This document shows positions 14,554-21,940 of a stretch of DNA of 28,812 bases, piece by piece (positions within the stretch are counted from its first letter, which is position 1; every line of letters begins with the position of its first letter). The stretch is from Prevotella sp. Lineage in GTDB: Bacteria > Bacteroidota > Bacteroidia > Bacteroidales > Bacteroidaceae. Below the pieces are notes generated by a model, which worked only from the letters and a program-made list of their open reading frames with translations, was not told where the DNA came from and made no database searches. The position numbers and the translations under genes are program-made. Where the stretch lies: NCBI GenBank assembly GCA_016291915.1, contig JAEEZP010000136.1, positions 1-28,812 of the forward strand. The letters run 5' to 3'.

Positions 14554-15996
14554 ATGGGCGATAATCTGAAAGAACGGACAGCGAAAGGACTTTTCTGGGG
14601 CGTGGTCAACAATGGCACGACTCAGGTGCTGAATATCCTGATCGGGATATTCCTCGGACGGTTGCTTTCCCCTGAAGACTATGGTATTGTCGGTGTCCTG
14701 ACGATCTTCACCGTTATTGCGGGTAATCTGCAGAGCAGCGGATTCACACAGGGACTGGTAAACCTGAAAAAGCCGACAGCACGTGATTACAACTCCGTCT
14801 TCTGGTTCAACGTGCTTGCCTCTATCACCATCTACATAGTCCTTTTCCTGGCAGCCCCGCTCATAGCCCGTTTCTTCCATGAACCTCGTCTCGTCGCTGT
14901 TTCTCGATTCGTTTTCTTAGGGTTCTTCATCTCTTCATTTGGCATCGCCCATAATGCATATATGTTGAAAAACATGATGAATCGCCAAATAGCTATTGCC
15001 GGACTTGTGGCATTGGTGATATCAGGAATCACAGGTATCGTTATGGCGCTGAACGGGTGGGCTTACTGGAGTTTGGCATGCCAGCAGATTATCTATATAA
15101 CGATCTTGAATATAGGTCGGTACTGTTATGTTCCGTGGCGGCCACAACTGAAGATAGATTTCGGGCCGGTCAGACAGATGTTCTCTTTCAGTGTGAATAT
15201 CTTGCTGACGAATATCATCAATACACTTAGTCAACACCTCCTTACTTTTATCTTTGGCCGTCTGTTCACCATCAAGGATGTGGGTAACTATTCTCAGGCA
15301 AACAATTGGAACAGTAAGGCGAATATGTTTGTCAGCGGGACCATAGGGCAGGTGGCTCAGCCTGTCTTGGTAGAGGCTTCTGCTGATCAAGAGCGACAAC
15401 TCCGTGTCTTCCGCAAACTCCTTCGGTTTACGGCTTTCCTCTCTTTCCCTGTGATGTTCGGATTGACACTGGTGGGACGTGAGTTTATCTTGTTGACGAT
15501 CGGGGAGAAATGGATCTATAGTATCCCGTTGTTACAGATCCTCTGTATCGGTGGTGCCTTCATGCCTTTCTATACACTCTATCAGAATCTGTCTATCAGT
15601 ATGCATCGGTCGGATATCTACCTATGGTGTAACCTTGTTCAGATCGTCTTGCAGATTACAATCGTATTGTTATTCAGTCATTTCGGCATGAAGGTCATGG
15701 TAGTGGTATATACCCTGTTCCTTATTCTTTGGCTCAGCGTATGGCAGTGGTTTGCCCGTCATCTGATTGGATTACGTTTCCGTCATGCTTTACTCGACGT
15801 GCTGCCTTTCTTTATCATTGCTGCAGGTACGATGATTCTTACCTGGTTGCTGACGCACTGGATATCCAACAATATTCTCTTGCTTATCTCAAGAGTAATT
15901 ATTGCTGCAGGTATCTATTTCATCATCTTAAAGATAGTACATGCAACGATACTCGAAGAGTGTATTGCTTTCCTGAGAAAGAAGGTCGGGAAATAA
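14554..15996 (+). CDS. Polysaccharide flippase (Wzx/MVF-type)
   Basis: 480 aa with about 12-14 membrane segments. It starts MGDNLKERTAKGLFWGVVNN and continues with RLLSPEDYGIVGVLTIFTV, the typical opening of lipopolysaccharide/capsule repeat-unit exporters. LTNIINTLSQHLLTFIFGRL and YSQANNWNSK are also family-like. It would flip undecaprenyl-linked oligosaccharides across the inner membrane. It is a single-gene plus-strand unit between two minus-strand glycan genes and ends 8 bases from the convergent glycosyltransferase gene. Confidence 0.9.
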   Translation: MGDNLKERTAKGLFWGVVNNGTTQVLNILIGIFLGRLLSPEDYGIVGVLTIFTVIAGNLQSSGFTQGLVNLKKPTARDYNSVFWFNVLASITIYIVLFLAAPLIARFFHEPRLVAVSRFVFLGFFISSFGIAHNAYMLKNMMNRQIAIAGLVALVISGITGIVMALNGWAYWSLACQQIIYITILNIGRYCYVPWRPQLKIDFGPVRQMFSFSVNILLTNIINTLSQHLLTFIFGRLFTIKDVGNYSQANNWNSKANMFVSGTIGQVAQPVLVEASADQERQLRVFRKLLRFTAFLSFPVMFGLTLVGREFILLTIGEKWIYSIPLLQILCIGGAFMPFYTLYQNLSISMHRSDIYLWCNLVQIVLQITIVLLFSHFGMKVMVVVYTLFLILWLSVWQWFARHLIGLRFRHALLDVLPFFIIAAGTMILTWLLTHWISNNILLLISRVIIAAGIYFIILKIVHATILEECIAFLRKKVGK

Positions 15997-16004
15997 TCAA
16001 GATC

Positions 16005-16985
16005 CTATTCCTGCTCTTTCTGTTTGGAGTGATAGATCTTTTCTCTGATGATACCTTTTAATAATAGATATAGGTATCTGACGAGACGATCTCCAAAGGG
16101 CATCCTTAACATTAGCCTGGCAAAGGATAGTAATCCGCTGTTGCTGTAAGCGGGAAGTCGTTCACTGAGTTGATCGGAAGAGACACCAGCCCGAAACGCT
16201 TGTACATAAATCTTCAGCAATCCCACCTTCGTAGCCCACGCATAATGTTTATCTTTATCGTGATTGATGATAAAATTAGCTATTGTCTGGTTGGCTTTAA
16301 GCAGAGAACCCACATGACGAGGAGTAATACCTTCCTTGAACATACCCATCTGTTCTATACGATAGTAACTGACTACATCGTCTATCCATGTGCGGCGGGC
16401 AAACCAGATTAGCCTGGGGACAATGCTATAATCATCTGCTTGGTTGACACCTTCCATTGTGAGAATGTGGTAATCCATGTGTAAACTGCGGCGTATCAGT
16501 CGGGCCCATAACTGGTGAGACAGGGTGTTCTGTGCCAATAACAGTTTTAGATAGCTTTCTTTTGAACCATGCCAAGGAGTAACCTTGTGCTCTGTTCCAT
16601 CAGCATATTTTTCCATGTATCCCCCGTCTACGATGTCTGCATCGGTCAGTTGCTGCTTGTTGACGAGACGCTCCACGGCATCTGTTGACAACCAGTCGTC
16701 GCTGTCTACATGCATGATGAATTCACCTGTGGCAGCCAATATGGCGGTAAGCCGTGCAGCACCCACACCTTTATTCTTTTCGTGATGAAGTATCTTTACT
16801 TGTCTTTGTCGCTCAGGGTGTTTTTGAAGTACCTGTTGGAGCACTTCTATACTATGGTCCGGTGTGCAGTCGTCTACGAAGATGTATTCCAATTCGTCAT
16901 AGGTCTGTGCAAACAAGGTTTCTGCACAAGTAGCTATTACTTGCTCTACACCGTAAACAGGTACTAATATCGAAACCTTTATCAT
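16005..16985 (-). CDS. Family 2 glycosyltransferase
   Basis: 326 aa with a GT-A fold start, MIKVSILVPVYGVEQVIATC, then IFVDDCTPDHS and the metal-binding HVDSDDW (D94, D96, D97). These are classic GT2 motifs for inverting transfer from a nucleotide sugar. The C-terminal third is helical and basic, probably membrane-associated but without a clear membrane span. Its start overlaps the end of the upstream cytidylyltransferase gene by 4 bases (ATGA on the minus strand), so the two are coupled. The sugar and acceptor are unknown. Confidence 0.92.
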   Translation of the reverse strand: MIKVSILVPVYGVEQVIATCAETLFAQTYDELEYIFVDDCTPDHSIEVLQQVLQKHPERQRQVKILHHEKNKGVGAARLTAILAATGEFIMHVDSDDWLSTDAVERLVNKQQLTDADIVDGGYMEKYADGTEHKVTPWHGSKESYLKLLLAQNTLSHQLWARLIRRSLHMDYHILTMEGVNQADDYSIVPRLIWFARRTWIDDVVSYYRIEQMGMFKEGITPRHVGSLLKANQTIANFIINHDKDKHYAWATKVGLLKIYVQAFRAGVSSDQLSERLPAYSNSGLLSFARLMLRMPFGDRLVRYLYLLLKGIIREKIYHSKQKEQE

Positions 16986-17683
16986 GTTGTCTGTCTCATC
17001 TGGATAAACATCTCAAGCAAACGCGTATCTTCCTGATAGGTGAGTTTCATATTACTCTCTTCACCAAGGGCTACAAAGATGGGAGTGCCGGGTAAATAAC
17101 GCTTGACGACACCACAGTCGTCGGTAACCTTAAACTGCGGGTCTTTCAGGGCAATGTCATAGGCCTGACGTATCGTGCTGATCTTAAAAGCCTGTGGTGT
17201 CTGCACCCTTCTTAGTCGTGAACGGTCGGGGATGTCCTTTATAAAATCACCATCCACCTCGATGATCGTATCTGCTGAGGACATGGCCACGGTTGCGGCA
17301 TCGTAATGGTGGAGTGCCTCGGTAACGTCATCGATGATCCGTTGGGAGACTAACGGTCTTGCGGCATCATGGAAAACCAGGTTGACATCCTCCTCTTGGT
17401 AGACGTTGATGGCCGAAAGACTGGAGTCGTAACGCTCCTTACCACCCTGCAGGATCTTCTTCACCTTCTTCCATCCGTTCTTCTGCACGATCTCTTCCAT
17501 CTTAGAAAGATAGAGCGCATTGCTGACGATGGCTATCTCGTCGATATGCGTGTTCTGCTCGAAAGCATCTACCGCATGCTCGATAACCATCTTGCCCGCT
17601 ATCTCCAAGAACTGCTTGGGCAGGGCGTTCCCTAATCGTTTGCCCACACCGCCGGCCAAGACTACCGCAATATTCTTTGTCAT
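16982..17683 (-). CDS. IspD/TarI family cytidylyltransferase, probably a surface-glycan paralogue
   Basis: 233 aa, starting MTKNIAVVLAGGVGKRLGNA. It has the CTP-binding loop AGGVGKR, then LPKQFLEIAGK, GGKERYDSS and VFHDAARPLVS (D106). These motifs are shared by IspD (MEP pathway) and TarI (ribitol-5-phosphate cytidylyltransferase). Coupling to a GT2 gene and proximity to licD favour a CDP-linked alditol or similar donor rather than isoprenoid synthesis. IspF (26852) and Dxr (1) lie elsewhere in this window and not beside it. The frame is open to 17731, but the promoter at 17701-17732 overlaps that extension, so the start at 17683 is preferred. No TarJ-type reductase is in the window. Confidence 0.82.
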   Translation of the reverse strand: MTKNIAVVLAGGVGKRLGNALPKQFLEIAGKMVIEHAVDAFEQNTHIDEIAIVSNALYLSKMEEIVQKNGWKKVKKILQGGKERYDSSLSAINVYQEEDVNLVFHDAARPLVSQRIIDDVTEALHHYDAATVAMSSADTIIEVDGDFIKDIPDRSRLRRVQTPQAFKISTIRQAYDIALKDPQFKVTDDCGVVKRYLPGTPIFVALGEESNMKLTYQEDTRLLEMFIQMRQTT

Positions 17684-17700
17684 ATCAAATTCCTTTGGGG

Positions 17701-17732
17701 CAAAGTTACAGATAAATGAGAGAAAAGCCAAA
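17701..17732 (-). promoter_or_regulatory. Promoter of the cytidylyltransferase-GT2 pair
   Basis: On the minus strand TTTG (17732-17729), 20-base spacer, TAACTTTG (17708-17701). The leader to the ATG at 17683 would be about 10 bases, which fixes the start. A dyad, GTAACTTA/TAAGTTAC, lies just upstream at 17755-17778. Confidence 0.78.
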
Positions 17733-17996
17733 AAACAATGAAAATAATTTAGGAGTAACTTAGCAAAGCTTAAGTTACAATAACGATATCATGAGTTTTC
17801 CTATGATAATAGTCAAGGAATGAGCGTAATGACTTGGGACTTTTGGCCTTAACATCTGGGACTTTCATCCGCAAAAGGTCCCAGACCGTTGACCCTTCTT
17901 CTTTGGTTTCTTTGTTGAAAGGACGGATAAACAGTTAAATAAATATAAATTATTCAGATCGGGCTTGTCAGGGAATATTATTTGATAAAAAATCCG
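17733..17996. other. Intergenic stretch with two palindromes
   Basis: No ORF is supported. An inverted repeat GTAACTTA (17755-17762) / TAAGTTAC (17771-17778) lies 22 bases upstream of the cytidylyltransferase -33 box. A second hairpin pairs CTGGGAC (17856-17862) with GTCCCAG (17878-17884); a related TTGGGACTTTTGG precedes it at 17834-17846. The second structure shares CTTTTGGCC and AAAAGGTC words with the gap at 6050-6330. Confidence 0.55.
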
Positions 17997-18004
17997 TACC
18001 TTTG
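17997..18004 (+). promoter_or_regulatory. -7 box of the ribosomal protein operon
   Basis: TACCTTTG followed by GCA, a match to TAnnTTTG. The nearest TTTG (17981-17984) is only 12 bases upstream, too close to serve as the -33 box, so the -33 element is weak or absent. Transcription from here gives a leader of about 200 bases before rplM. Confidence 0.65.
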
Positions 18005-18010
18005 CAACCC

Positions 18011-18209
18011 GATTATAGTGGGGCCATATAAGAACCTCCAAAGGCAGAGTGTAAATAGTAGCCTACCCTTGTGGTCGTTGCGGTTTGTGAATCTCTGCTT
18101 ACTGGCAGACGGAGAGTCTGCTCGTTTCCAGGTACGGAAGCCAGGCGCAATCGGATGGCGACATATCCGCAGAGTTTATAAAACGTTTTAGTAATATTTA
18201 TTAAAAACA
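18011..18209 (+). promoter_or_regulatory. Structured 5' leader of rplM, candidate autoregulatory element
   Basis: About 200 untranslated bases precede rplM. Pairings visible by eye: CTCTGC (18093-18098) with GCAGAG (18169-18174) closing a domain; a strong hairpin GCAGAC-GGAGA-GTCTGC (18105-18121), extended by CTGG/CCAG; and GGAT/ATCC (18153-18156 with 18165-18168), which competes with GCGG/CCGC pairing. Ribosomal-protein leaders ahead of L13 have been proposed in Bacteroidia, and this fits in position and length. That identity is from memory and not verified by a covariance search. Confidence 0.55.
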
Positions 18210-18671
18210 ATGGACACTTTAAGTTACAAGACTATTTCCGCAAATAAGGAAACAGTTCAGAAAGAGTGGGTAGTGATTGACGCTACCGACCAAGTAGTAG
18301 GTCGCCTGTGCTCAAAAGTAGCCAAGCTGATCCGCGGTAAGTACAAGCCATCATTCACTCCTCATGTGGATTGTGGTGACAATGTGATTATCATCAATGC
18401 TGCCAAGGTTGTCTTCACTGGCAAGAACGAGACCGACAAGGTGTACACTCGTTACACCGGTTATCCTGGTGGACAGCGCTTTACCACACCTGCACAGCTT
18501 CGTCAGCGCAACGGTGGTGTAGAGAGAATGATCCGTCATGCCGTTAAGGGTATGCTGCCTAAAGGACGTTTAGGCCGTCATCTTATCGACAATCTCTATG
18601 TTTACGAGGGAACAGAGCATCCACACGAGGCTCAGAAACCAAAGGCAATTGATATTAACCAATATAAATAA
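18210..18671 (+). CDS. rplM: 50S ribosomal protein L13 (uL13)
   Basis: 153 aa with the L13 hallmark segments: WVVIDATDQVVGRLCSKVAK, HVDCGDNVIIINAAKVVFTG and YTGYPGGQRF. GMLPKGRLGRHLIDNLYVYEG occupies the conserved C-terminal region. L13 is an early assembly protein of the 50S subunit. The start at 18210 agrees with the family, with the slightly extended N-terminus seen in Bacteroidetes. It is followed 10 bases later by rpsI, the near-universal rplM-rpsI pair. Confidence 0.98.
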   Translation: MDTLSYKTISANKETVQKEWVVIDATDQVVGRLCSKVAKLIRGKYKPSFTPHVDCGDNVIIINAAKVVFTGKNETDKVYTRYTGYPGGQRFTTPAQLRQRNGGVERMIRHAVKGMLPKGRLGRHLIDNLYVYEGTEHPHEAQKPKAIDINQYK

Positions 18672-18681
18672 TTAGGAAAAG

Positions 18682-19068
18682 ATGGAAGTAGTAAATGCAA
18701 TAGGTCGCCGCAAGAGTGCTATCGCACGTATTTATGTGAGCGAAGGAACAGGCAAAATCACTATCAACAAGAAGGATTTGGAAGAGTATTTCCCATCTGC
18801 TATCCTGCAGTATGTGGTAAAACAGCCCCTCAACCTGCTCGATGTAGCAGAGAAGTATGATATCAAGGTTAATCTCGACGGTGGCGGTTTTACAGGTCAG
18901 AGCCAGGCTCTCCGTTTGGCTATTGCCCGCGCATTGGTTAAGATCAACGCTGACGACAAGAAGACACTGAAGTCTCAGGGCTTCCTCACCCGCGACAGCC
19001 GTGCTGTTGAGCGTAAGAAGCCGGGTCAGCCGAAGGCTCGTCGTCGCTTCCAGTTCAGTAAGCGTTAA
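18682..19068 (+). CDS. rpsI: 30S ribosomal protein S9 (uS9)
   Basis: 128 aa, starting MEVVNAIGRRKSAIARIYVS with the GRRKSAIAR signature. Its basic tail ends PKARRRFQFSKR, the S9 tail that reaches the P-site tRNA. LDGGGFTGQSQALRLAIARAL is the conserved middle. It sits directly after rplM, with a 148-base structured gap before rpsB. Confidence 0.98.
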   Translation: MEVVNAIGRRKSAIARIYVSEGTGKITINKKDLEEYFPSAILQYVVKQPLNLLDVAEKYDIKVNLDGGGFTGQSQALRLAIARALVKINADDKKTLKSQGFLTRDSRAVERKKPGQPKARRRFQFSKR

Positions 19069-19085
19069 TCCATTACTGACTGTTT

Positions 19086-19171
19086 GTTTAGTATCTAAAC
19101 CAAGAGGATCTGCACAGACAGCTACCTCTTGGCTGATTCAAACAAGTATTTTGAGCAGGTCCATCCTGTTC
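19086..19171 (+). promoter_or_regulatory. Three-hairpin leader between rpsI and rpsB
   Basis: Three consecutive inverted repeats: GTTTAG-TAT-CTAAAC (19086-19100); CCAAGAGG (19100-19107) with CCTCTTGG (19125-19132); and GAGCAGG-TCCAT-CCTGTTC (19153-19171, one G-U pair). None is followed by a T-run, so a simple terminator is unlikely. The position suggests an S2 leader involved in autoregulation or an RNA processing site. No good promoter was found within the gap. Confidence 0.55.
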
Positions 19172-19216
19172 GAAAAGAATTAAAAAGAATGTAAACAATA
19201 AAAGTATTTAAACAAA

Positions 19217-20068
19217 ATGGCAAGAACAAATTTTGATCAATTACTCGAGGCTGGCTGTCACTTTGGTCACCTCAAACGTAAGTGGAACCCCGCAATGGCT
19301 CCTTATATCTTCATGGAGCGTAACGGTATTCATATCATCGACCTTCATAAGACTGTCGTAAAGATTGACGAGGCTGCTGATGCTCTAAAGCAGATTGCTA
19401 AGTCTGGCAAGAAGGTGCTCTTCGTAGCTACCAAGAAGCAGGCTAAGGATATCGTGGCTGAGAAAGCTACATCAGTAAACATGCCTTATGTGATCGAGCG
19501 CTGGCCAGGTGGTATGCTCACCAACTTCCCAACCATCCGCAAGGCTGTGAAGAAGATGGCAAACATCGACAAACTGATGGCTGATGGTACCTTCAGTAAC
19601 CTGTCAAAGCGTGAGATCCTGCAGATCAGCCGCCAGCGTGCAAAGTTGGAGAAGAACCTCGGTTCTATCGCCGACCTTACCCGTCTGCCTTCTGCACTCT
19701 TCGTCGTTGACGTACTGAAAGAGAATATCGCCGTAAGAGAGGCTAACCGTCTGGGTATTCCTGTATTTGCTATCGTAGATACCAACAGTGATCCTAACAA
19801 TATCGACTTTATGATTCCTGCAAATGATGATGCAAAAGATTCTATCGAGGTAATCATGAACGCTTGTTGTGCAGCTATCGCTGAGGGTCTCGAGGAGCGT
19901 AAGGCTGAGAAAGCTGACGAGAAGGCTGCCAAGGAGCAGGCTGAGGAGGCTGACGAGGCTAAACCACGTCGTACCCGTAAGGCTCGTAAGCAAGAGGAAA
20001 CCGCTGAGGCTGAGGCTGAAGTAGAGGCTCCTGCAGAGGAAGAGGAAGAAGCTCCCGCTGCTGAGTAA
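19217..20068 (+). CDS. rpsB: 30S ribosomal protein S2 (uS2)
   Basis: 283 aa. It starts MARTNFDQLLEAGCHFGHLK with the S2 GxHFGH motif, followed by FMERNGIHIIDLHKT and FVATKKQAK. ERWPGGMLTNF and PVFAIVDTNSDP are typical of S2. The last roughly 55 residues are a charged, low-complexity Glu/Ala-rich tail containing RRTRKARKQE; this is longer than the E. coli protein and probably disordered. It is paired with tsf 34 bases downstream, the conserved rpsB-tsf arrangement. Confidence 0.98.
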   Translation: MARTNFDQLLEAGCHFGHLKRKWNPAMAPYIFMERNGIHIIDLHKTVVKIDEAADALKQIAKSGKKVLFVATKKQAKDIVAEKATSVNMPYVIERWPGGMLTNFPTIRKAVKKMANIDKLMADGTFSNLSKREILQISRQRAKLEKNLGSIADLTRLPSALFVVDVLKENIAVREANRLGIPVFAIVDTNSDPNNIDFMIPANDDAKDSIEVIMNACCAAIAEGLEERKAEKADEKAAKEQAEEADEAKPRRTRKARKQEETAEAEAEVEAPAEEEEEAPAAE

Positions 20069-20102
20069 TAAAAAGATATTTATTAAATAACAATTTCATA
20101 CA

Positions 20103-21098
20103 ATGGCTATTACAATTGAAGATATCAAAAAGCTTCGCGCTATGACTGGTGCCGGACTGGCAGATGTCAAGAAGGCTCTTACCGAGGCTGAGGGTGATTT
20201 CGATAAAGCAAAGGAACTGCTTCGTGAGCGTGGTCTGGCTATTGCTGCTAAGCGTAGCGACCGTGAGACATCCAATGGTTGTGTGCTCGTAAAGAAGGTT
20301 GACGGCTTTGCTGCATCTATCGCTTTGAAGTGTGAGACTGATTTCGTTGCTAACGGTGCTGATTTCATCGCACTGACACAGGCTATCCTCGATGCAGCTG
20401 TTGAGGCTAAGGCTAAGACACTCGATGAGGTAAAGAACCTTACTGTTAACGGAATGAATGTTCAGGAGGCTGTGACACAGCGTTCTGGTATCACCGGTGA
20501 GAAGATGGAGCTTGATGGCTACATGGTTCTTGAGGGTGACAACGTAGAGATTTACGACCACATGGGTAAGCACATCCTGACTACTATGGTTCAGACCAAC
20601 AAGGCTGCTGCTGAGGAAGGTCATAAGCTGGCTATGCAGGTAGCTGCCATGAAACCGGTGGCTCTCGATGCACAGTCTGTACCACAGAGCATCCTCGACG
20701 AGGAGTACAAGACAGCTGTTGAGAAGACCAAACTGGAGCAGGTAGAGAAGTATGTTGAGTCTGTTCTGAAGAAGAACGGCATCAACCCGAACCTGGTGGA
20801 CAGCGAGGATCATATCGCTTCTAACATCAAGAAGGGATGGCTCACAGAGGAAGAGGCTCAGAAGGCTCGTGAACTGAAGGAGAAGGCTGCTGCTGAGAAG
20901 GCTGCCAACCTGCCTGCACAGATGATCGAGAACATCGCCAAGGGTCGTGTACAGAAGTTCTTGAAGGAGAACTGTCTCGTTGATCAGGAGTTCCAGTTCG
21001 GTGACGGTGACAAGGCTACTGTTTCTCAGTGGTTGGCTCGTCAGGACAAGGATCTGCAGATCGTTGCTTTCAAGCGTTTCACGCTCGTAGCTGAGTAG
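20103..21098 (+). CDS. tsf: Translation elongation factor Ts
   Basis: 331 aa. The N-terminal UBA-like domain starts MAITIEDIKKLRAMTGAGLA, and the nucleotide-exchange motif TDFVAN is at residues 79-84, the same position as in E. coli EF-Ts. KGWLTEEEAQKARELKEKAA forms part of the C-terminal coiled region. The protein exchanges GDP for GTP on EF-Tu. It is about 50 residues longer than the E. coli protein, as is usual in Bacteroidetes. It is the last gene of the ribosomal operon and is followed by octad repeats and a terminator. Confidence 0.98.
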   Translation: MAITIEDIKKLRAMTGAGLADVKKALTEAEGDFDKAKELLRERGLAIAAKRSDRETSNGCVLVKKVDGFAASIALKCETDFVANGADFIALTQAILDAAVEAKAKTLDEVKNLTVNGMNVQEAVTQRSGITGEKMELDGYMVLEGDNVEIYDHMGKHILTTMVQTNKAAAEEGHKLAMQVAAMKPVALDAQSVPQSILDEEYKTAVEKTKLEQVEKYVESVLKKNGINPNLVDSEDHIASNIKKGWLTEEEAQKARELKEKAAAEKAANLPAQMIENIAKGRVQKFLKENCLVDQEFQFGDGDKATVSQWLARQDKDLQIVAFKRFTLVAE

Positions 21099-21107
21099 TT
21101 TTTGGTC

Positions 21108-21268
21108 GTTTGGTTGTTTGGGTGTTTGGTTGTTTGGGTGTTTAGGCGTTTGGTTGTTTGGTATAAGAATACTGGAAGGTAAACCCCGAACCCTAATTTC
21201 CCGAACCACTAATCTCCCAAACCACTAATCTCCCAAACCACTAATTTCCCAAACGACTAAACAACCAA
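21108..21268. repeat. Two opposed tandem-repeat arrays after tsf
   Basis: The first array (21108-21161) has about seven octads alternating GTTTGGTT and GTTTGGGT. The second (about 21187-21268) is a 16-base period built on CTCCCAAACCACTAAT. The end of the second array is nearly the reverse complement of the first: about 18 of 21 bases match between 21134-21155 and 21248-21268. The pair could fold into one long imperfect hairpin. No ORF or promoter is seen. Confidence 0.75.
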
Positions 21269-21278
21269 CATACACAAT

Positions 21279-21319
21279 AAAAGCGCCTGTTTTTAGTTAT
21301 TAAAGACAGACGCTTTTTT
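21279..21319 (+). terminator. Intrinsic terminator of the ribosomal operon
   Basis: AAAGCG (21280-21285) pairs with CGCTTT (21311-21316). Beyond a C-A mismatch the stem continues with CTGTTTTTA pairing to TAAAGACAG, leaving a five-base GTTAT loop. T-run at 21314-21319. The hairpin ends only 3 bases before the ATG of the next gene. Confidence 0.85.
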
Positions 21320-21322
21320 GTT

Positions 21323-21940
21323 ATGAAAATTTTTGCCATAGGAAAGAACTACAGTCTGCATAATCAGGAGATGGAAGGACGGGAGTATAAACCCGAAGAA
21401 CCGGTCATCTTCCTGAAAGCTGATTCATCGTTGTTGAAAGACCATAAGCCTTTCTTCATCCCGACAGAATTGGGACGTGTTGACTATGAGACAGAGATGG
21501 TGGTTCGTATCTGTCGTCTGGGGAAGAGTATCCCACAGCGTTTTGCCCATCGTTATTATGATGCGGTGACCGTGGGTATCGACTTTACAGCACGCGACTT
21601 GCAGGACCGGTTGAAGAATGCCGGTCTGCCGTGGGATCTCAGCAAAGGCTTCGACGGCGCTGCTGCTATAGGTGAGTGGATAGATAAAGAGAAATTTCTG
21701 AATATCCAGGCGCTCCATTTCCATTTGGATATTAATGGAAAGACGGTACAGGCAGGATGTACCAGTGATATGCTCTATACGGTGGATGAGATCATTGCCT
21801 ATATCAGTCAGTTCTATACGCTGAAGACAGGTGATATTCTCTATACCGGGACACCTGCAGGAGTAGGTCCTGTACATATCAATGACCATCTCGAGGGGTA
21901 TCTTGAGGACCGTAAGGTGCTGGAATTTAACGCAAAATGA
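21323..21940 (+). CDS. Fumarylacetoacetate hydrolase family protein
   Basis: 205 aa, starting MKIFAIGKNYSLHNQEMEG. It shows the FAH-fold metal ligands E56 and E58 in DYETEMVVRI and D87 in GIDFTARDLQ, then PWDLSKGFDGAAAIGEW and YTGTPAGVGPV. These small FAH proteins include acylpyruvases and oxaloacetate decarboxylases; the substrate here is not determinable. The start codon lies 3 bases after the T-run of the upstream terminator, and no promoter of its own is seen. It overlaps porU by ATGA, so it is probably cotranscribed with the T9SS genes. Confidence 0.9.
   Translation: MKIFAIGKNYSLHNQEMEGREYKPEEPVIFLKADSSLLKDHKPFFIPTELGRVDYETEMVVRICRLGKSIPQRFAHRYYDAVTVGIDFTARDLQDRLKNAGLPWDLSKGFDGAAAIGEWIDKEKFLNIQALHFHLDINGKTVQAGCTSDMLYTVDEIIAYISQFYTLKTGDILYTGTPAGVGPVHINDHLEGYLEDRKVLEFNAK

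Noticed and set aside
17684..17731. N-terminal extension of the cytidylyltransferase (start at 17731)
   Set aside because: The full promoter at 17701-17732 lies inside it, and the family start is at the MTKNIAVVLAGG methionine.
17981..17984. TTTG as the -33 box of the ribosomal operon
   Set aside because: Only 12 bases from the -7 box, while all other promoters here have 19-20.
17982..18191. 69-codon ORF in the rplM leader
   Set aside because: It spans the -7 box and stems of the leader; better explained as untranslated RNA.
19959..21209. 416-codon open frame on the minus strand across rpsB end and tsf
   Set aside because: It is antisense to two certain genes, its product is Leu/Ser-rich low-quality sequence, and its N-terminus is a translation of the tandem repeats after tsf.
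21108..21268. CRISPR array
   Set aside because: Repeat units are 8 or 16 bases with no unique spacers and no cas genes nearby.
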